From: Candidatus Auribacterota bacterium
GTDB lineage: Bacteria; Auribacterota; JAFGBW01; JAFGJP01
DNA length: 10,004 nucleotides
Direction of reading: 5' to 3'
NCBI GenBank assembly: GCA_016929035.1
Contig: JAFGJP010000096.1
Location: 1-10,004, forward strand
The notes under the pieces are model-generated. The model made no database searches. It was not told the DNA's origin and saw only the letters and a program-made list of their open reading frames with translations. The translations under genes were made by a program, and so were the position numbers. Positions 6,913 to 10,004 of the stretch are shown in pieces; position 1 is the first letter of the stretch; each line of letters starts with the position of its first letter.

Positions 6913-8748
6913 TTATCTTTTCCTATCGCTCAATAAAAGGAAATCCTTTATCTGCTGTTCATCTTTAGCCTTCAGCCATGCCTTTTCGAATTTTTGGTCG
7001 TGCACGATATGAGCTATCGCTGAAAGCGCTTTCAAGTGGAAGGTTCTCTCGTCCCTTGTGCCAAAAAAAACAAAAACCGCTTTAACGCTTGTGTTTTCTC
7101 TGGAGAACCGGATCCCGTCCCTGCATCTGACAACCACCAGCTTAAATGTGTTCCGTCCAGGGATGATAATATGAGGAATCGCTACACACGGGGTTATGAC
7201 CGTGGATCCCTCTTCCTCTCTCTGTTTAAAAAGATCGACTATTTCGTTCTCATTCAAATCGATTTTATCTGATATCTTATGAGATAATAGCTTAAAAAAG
7301 TCATCCAGTTCCAGACTTTCATTCAACTCAATGACAGTGGCATCCTTGAAAAGTTCGTGTATACGGTCTATTTTGAGCTCGTCTCTGCGGATAACAACCT
7401 GCTTTAATTCTTCTTCAAGCGTATTGCTGGTTATTTTTTTATTGATGATTCTTTCTATGAGATGAAGCAGAGCGTAACCGACCTTGTGCTTTTTTCTGCC
7501 GTATAAAAAATATATCAAAACAGCCAGAATCACCAGTGAAACGCTTATCTCTATCGCGGCAAAACCCATGTCTATGATGAGAAGGATGAATAAGATAATG
7601 CCCGCAATATTTGTCCATGGATAGAACGGCACGCGGAAAGTCGGCCTGTAATTGAGAACATGTCCTTCTCTGAGGATGATGACGGCGATATTGGTAAGAA
7701 TATAGAGGGTCAGGATAACGATAGATCCCAGCTTGACGAGAGTTGTCAGGTCCAGCAGTAAAAACAGGAAAATGAACAGTCCGGTCGTTGCAAGAGAGAT
7801 AGCCGGCGACTTCCTGCGCTTTGTAAGAAGATTGAAGACTGGAGGCAAAAGCTGATCTTCGCTGAGAGCAAGAGGATATCGTGATGCGGACAGGATTCCC
7901 GCGTTCGCGGTGGTAATAAAAGCGAGAAGCGCGCCGAGAGAAATAATGAAATACCCTAAGTTTCCGAAAGAATAACGTCCGGCGTCCGCTACGGGAGTCA
8001 TTGATTTTGCCAGTTCGTCGCCAGGAAGGACGCCTACGACAACGATGATTGTTGCCGTATAGACCAGGGTCACGACAATAACAGAAAGGATCATGCCAAG
8101 AGGAATATTCTTCGAAGGATTTTTGACTTCTCCTGAAATGCTGGCTATATTTAAAAGCCCGCCAAAGGATATAAAGACGAATCCTCCTGTTGCTAACATG
8201 TTATTGACGCCATGAGGAAAAAAGGGCGTGAAATTTTCCTGAGAAATGTGTTTCCATCCCCCAATTATCAAGACCAGCATAATGGCGAAAAGTCCAAGAA
8301 CAAGTGTTGTTTCAAACTTGGCAGCTTCCTTGACCCCTAGAATATTCAGTGCAACAAAAAAACAGCAAAGGAGCAGTGACGATAAGATGAAAGGCATACC
8401 GAAAAGCAGATAGAGGATTTCAGCTATGCCGAAGATGGCAAATGCCGATTTCAGGCAAAGACCGGTCCAGCTGAGAAAAGAAGAAATCGTTCCGACAAGA
8501 GGCCCTAGGCTTCTTGTAATAAAAAAATAATCACCTCCGGCTTTCGGCATGGCTGTAGACATTTCTATAATGCTGAGTGTCCCTGCCAGAGCCAGGATGC
8601 CGGCAAGAAAATAGGATATAAAGACCAGCGGACCCGCCTGTCTGTACGCCAGTCCCGGTAAGATAAATATGCCGGAGCTTATCATAGCTCCTGATGCGAG
8701 GCAGAAGATATCCAGAAGGTTCAAATCTCTTTTCAGTTCAGTATTCAT
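6913..8748 (-). CDS. APC-family amino-acid permease fused to a PTS EIIA (PtsN/fructose-type) domain
   Basis: From the ATG at 8748 the protein has 611 residues. Residues about 5-420 form an APC permease with about twelve membrane segments. TM1 carries the unwound substrate motif GAMISSGIF (20-28), and the TM6 region carries FISFGGLLNIASISGEVKNP followed by S-K-N-I-P. A charged linker (about 420-468) leads to a soluble C-terminal domain resembling PTS EIIA type 2, with CVAIPH containing the expected phosphorylatable His526 (nt 7171-7173). The fusion suggests that phosphorylation controls transport, but this is inference; cargo is probably an amino acid or related amine. The frame is open upstream to a TTG at 8814 and includes ATGs at 8787 and 8778. 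None, including 8748, has a good Shine-Dalgarno. I prefer 8748 because the family normally begins with a short LKRDLNLLD-type lead before TM1. It follows the small CxxC gene by 107 bp. Confidence 0.88.
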   Translation of the reverse strand: MNTELKRDLNLLDIFCLASGAMISSGIFILPGLAYRQAGPLVFISYFLAGILALAGTLSIIEMSTAMPKAGGDYFFITRSLGPLVGTISSFLSWTGLCLKSAFAIFGIAEILYLLFGMPFILSSLLLCCFFVALNILGVKEAAKFETTLVLGLFAIMLVLIIGGWKHISQENFTPFFPHGVNNMLATGGFVFISFGGLLNIASISGEVKNPSKNIPLGMILSVIVVTLVYTATIIVVVGVLPGDELAKSMTPVADAGRYSFGNLGYFIISLGALLAFITTANAGILSASRYPLALSEDQLLPPVFNLLTKRRKSPAISLATTGLFIFLFLLLDLTTLVKLGSIVILTLYILTNIAVIILREGHVLNYRPTFRVPFYPWTNIAGIILFILLIIDMGFAAIEISVSLVILAVLIYFLYGRKKHKVGYALLHLIERIINKKITSNTLEEELKQVVIRRDELKIDRIHELFKDATVIELNESLELDDFFKLLSHKISDKIDLNENEIVDLFKQREEEGSTVITPCVAIPHIIIPGRNTFKLVVVRCRDGIRFSRENTSVKAVFVFFGTRDERTFHLKALSAIAHIVHDQKFEKAWLKAKDEQQIKDFLLLSDRKR

Positions 8749-8855
8749 ATTTTTTGATGCAGGCAAGAATTTTACCATGAAGGGCATGAAGAGCACGAAA
8801 GAAATCTCATGCAAATTCGCTGAAAGAGGAGACGCTGGGGGCAGGATTGATGCAG

Positions 8856-9050
8856 CTAAATCTCTGTTTTATCGACCAGTTCACGGTAGTAATTCAGGCA
8901 TTGAGGGCAGGATACGCCTTTATCATTCCATTCCGGATGATCTTTCTTTATGAGGCTGATGATGTATTCTTCGGCTTTGATATGCCCAAGGGCATGCTCT
9001 GTTTTCACCATCCGTCCGCAGATCTGACATCTGTACTGTTTGTCTTCCAT
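8856..9050 (-). CDS. Small zinc-ribbon-like protein with two CxxC pairs
   Basis: This 64-residue protein begins at an ATG with GAGGA 6 nt upstream, a good ribosome site. Cys8-x-x-Cys11 (CQIC) and Cys48-x-x-Cys51 (CPQC) frame a central helix-like stretch containing His19, His23 and His38 (EHALGHIKAEEYI, then KKDHPEW). The four cysteines probably bind one zinc ion in a ribbon fold. There is no signal peptide or membrane segment, so it is cytoplasmic. It lies 26 bp downstream of the phosphoesterase on the same strand and probably shares its transcript. I do not recognise a characterised family. A role in nucleic-acid or protein binding is possible but not shown. Confidence 0.8.
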   Translation of the reverse strand: MEDKQYRCQICGRMVKTEHALGHIKAEEYIISLIKKDHPEWNDKGVSCPQCLNYYRELVDKTEI

Positions 9051-9076
9051 ATCATATCCTCGTCAGTTTTTTGAGA

Positions 9077-10004
9077 TTATATCAGGTTCTTTGACTGTTG
9101 AGAATATTTATTGTCTTCTTCATTTTTTTTAACGGGTTCAATGTGAAAGACCGTGATTTCGGGCCTTGCCCAGAATCTCACTCTCGGAGCAAGGCCCCCT
9201 TCCATGCCGATGCCTCTGTTCACATAGAGGATTTTCCCACCTGAATCATAGTAGCCGGATTCATATTTCTTGCCGTACTTTGAAAGCGTTACCAATGCTC
9301 CATAAAAGGGCAAAGCGATCTGTCCTCCGTGCGTATGCCCTGAGAGAAAAAGGTCAACAGGGGCATCTCCGCATTCTTCGTTTATTCCGGGATAATGGTA
9401 AAGAAAAATGCTGTAATGGTCGACAGGTATCTGATGGAGAAATAAGAAATCGCTGATATGGCTGACTGCACTTAGTCCAGATATTGTGATCTTGGAACCG
9501 TTTTTTGTTAACGTTACAGAAGTCCCGTTCAATTCAGCGAAACCTGTATTCCCGAAAAAATCAAAATTTCTCCAGAAACATACGTCAAAATTTCCTCTCA
9601 CGGCAAATTTTCCCAGCGATGCTTTTACGGCTGACAGGGTTTCTTGAAATGTCACAAGAGCTTCGTCTGTATTTAAAGCATCACCTGTGAAAACGACGAC
9701 GTCTGGTTGAATATCATTAATGATTTCAACAACTTTTCTTTCATTTCTGATTTTTTCATCACAATGCAGATCTGAAATCTGAACAAGGATCAAAGATGTG
9801 TTTTTAAATTTTGGGCTTTTGATGTGGACGTGATGCACATCGATCCAGTAAGGTTCTATAAAATAAGCATAGCCCAAAGATATTATTCCCACGAAAGCAA
9901 GAACATGGATTAAAATAGCGGGTTTTGTTTTTGGAAATCTCTTGTATATTAACCATGAAAGGAAGTATAAAAGCTCAAAAGAATAGACAAGTCCCCAAAA
10001 AACA
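9077..10004 (-). CDS. Membrane-anchored metallophosphoesterase (YkuE/YaeI-like), N-terminus beyond the window
   Basis: The frame is open to the right edge; a GTG at 9892 lies inside it but is probably not the start. The 37 codons before that GTG encode hydrophobic stretches separated by a basic loop (YKRFPKTKP), so the protein has N-terminal membrane segments before a calcineurin-like phosphoesterase domain facing the periplasm or cytoplasm. Metal-binding motifs are visible: DLH (9764-9772), GD in VVVFTGDAL, GNFD (9584-9595), His in LYHYPG (9395-9397) and GHTHGGQ (9320-9340). The usual third motif is GNH(D/E); here the His is Phe. The end of the domain has NRGIGMEGGLAPRVRFWARPEI, typical of this subfamily. 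Relatives include YkuE and YaeI/LpxG-like enzymes that act on phospholipid or UDP-linked lipid precursors; the substrate here is unknown. The gene is upstream of the CxxC gene in a probable operon. Confidence 0.85.
   Translation of the reverse strand, partial: VFWGLVYSFELLYFLSWLIYKRFPKTKPAILIHVLAFVGIISLGYAYFIEPYWIDVHHVHIKSPKFKNTSLILVQISDLHCDEKIRNERKVVEIINDIQPDVVVFTGDALNTDEALVTFQETLSAVKASLGKFAVRGNFDVCFWRNFDFFGNTGFAELNGTSVTLTKNGSKITISGLSAVSHISDFLFLHQIPVDHYSIFLYHYPGINEECGDAPVDLFLSGHTHGGQIALPFYGALVTLSKYGKKYESGYYDSGGKILYVNRGIGMEGGLAPRVRFWARPEITVFHIEPVKKNEEDNKYSQQSKNLI

Noticed and set aside
8749..8814. Longer start (TTG 8814) for the permease
   Set aside because: It adds 22 residues before the usual family N-terminus and has no Shine-Dalgarno; internal ATGs at 8787 and 8778 remain possible but are also unsupported.

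Overview
The window looks like a stretch of chromosome from a Gram-negative bacterium. It holds a TolC-type outer-membrane protein, a periplasmic adaptor and a MacB-type inner-membrane ABC exporter, all of which require a double membrane. Base composition is moderate (mid-40s % GC by eye) and fairly even across the genes. The mix of an Ig/cadherin-like secreted protein, an APC permease fused to a PTS EIIA domain, and an adaptor with almost no alpha-hairpin would fit a desulfobacterial (deltaproteobacterial) or related lineage. That placement is only an impression and no marker gene here proves it.

Layout: positions 1-749 (+) carry the 3' end of a large secreted or surface protein, with an Ig/cadherin-like domain followed by a beta-sandwich module resembling carbohydrate-binding domains. 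Its stop faces the stop of macB across a 184-bp convergent gap. Everything to the right lies on the minus strand, so transcription runs right to left. In that order the genes are: a membrane-anchored metallophosphoesterase (cut by the right edge), a 64-residue protein with two CxxC pairs, an APC-family permease fused to an EIIA domain, a MATE-family exporter, then a 303-bp gap and a tight tripartite efflux operon (TolC-like, adaptor, MacB). The outer-membrane and adaptor genes overlap by 4 bp (ATGA), and 18 bp separate the adaptor from macB.

The efflux operon should build a MacAB-TolC-like machine. The ABC transporter at the inner membrane is powered by ATP, the adaptor spans the periplasm, and the TolC-like protein provides the outer-membrane duct. 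The MATE exporter next door is a second, ion-driven efflux system. Substrates cannot be read from the sequence.

The most unusual structure is the gap upstream of the efflux operon. Positions 5139-5326 form a MITE-like element: imperfect terminal inverted repeats of about 18-19 bp, further matching inner arms, and nested palindromes at the centre. One terminal repeat abuts the start codon of the TolC-like gene and contains its apparent Shine-Dalgarno sequence. Other points of note are the nearly absent hairpin in the adaptor, the GNFD replacement of the usual GNH(D/E) motif in the phosphoesterase, and the intact EIIA histidine in the fused permease. Beyond these, the gene content belongs to known families and I see no clear sign of a wholly new system.
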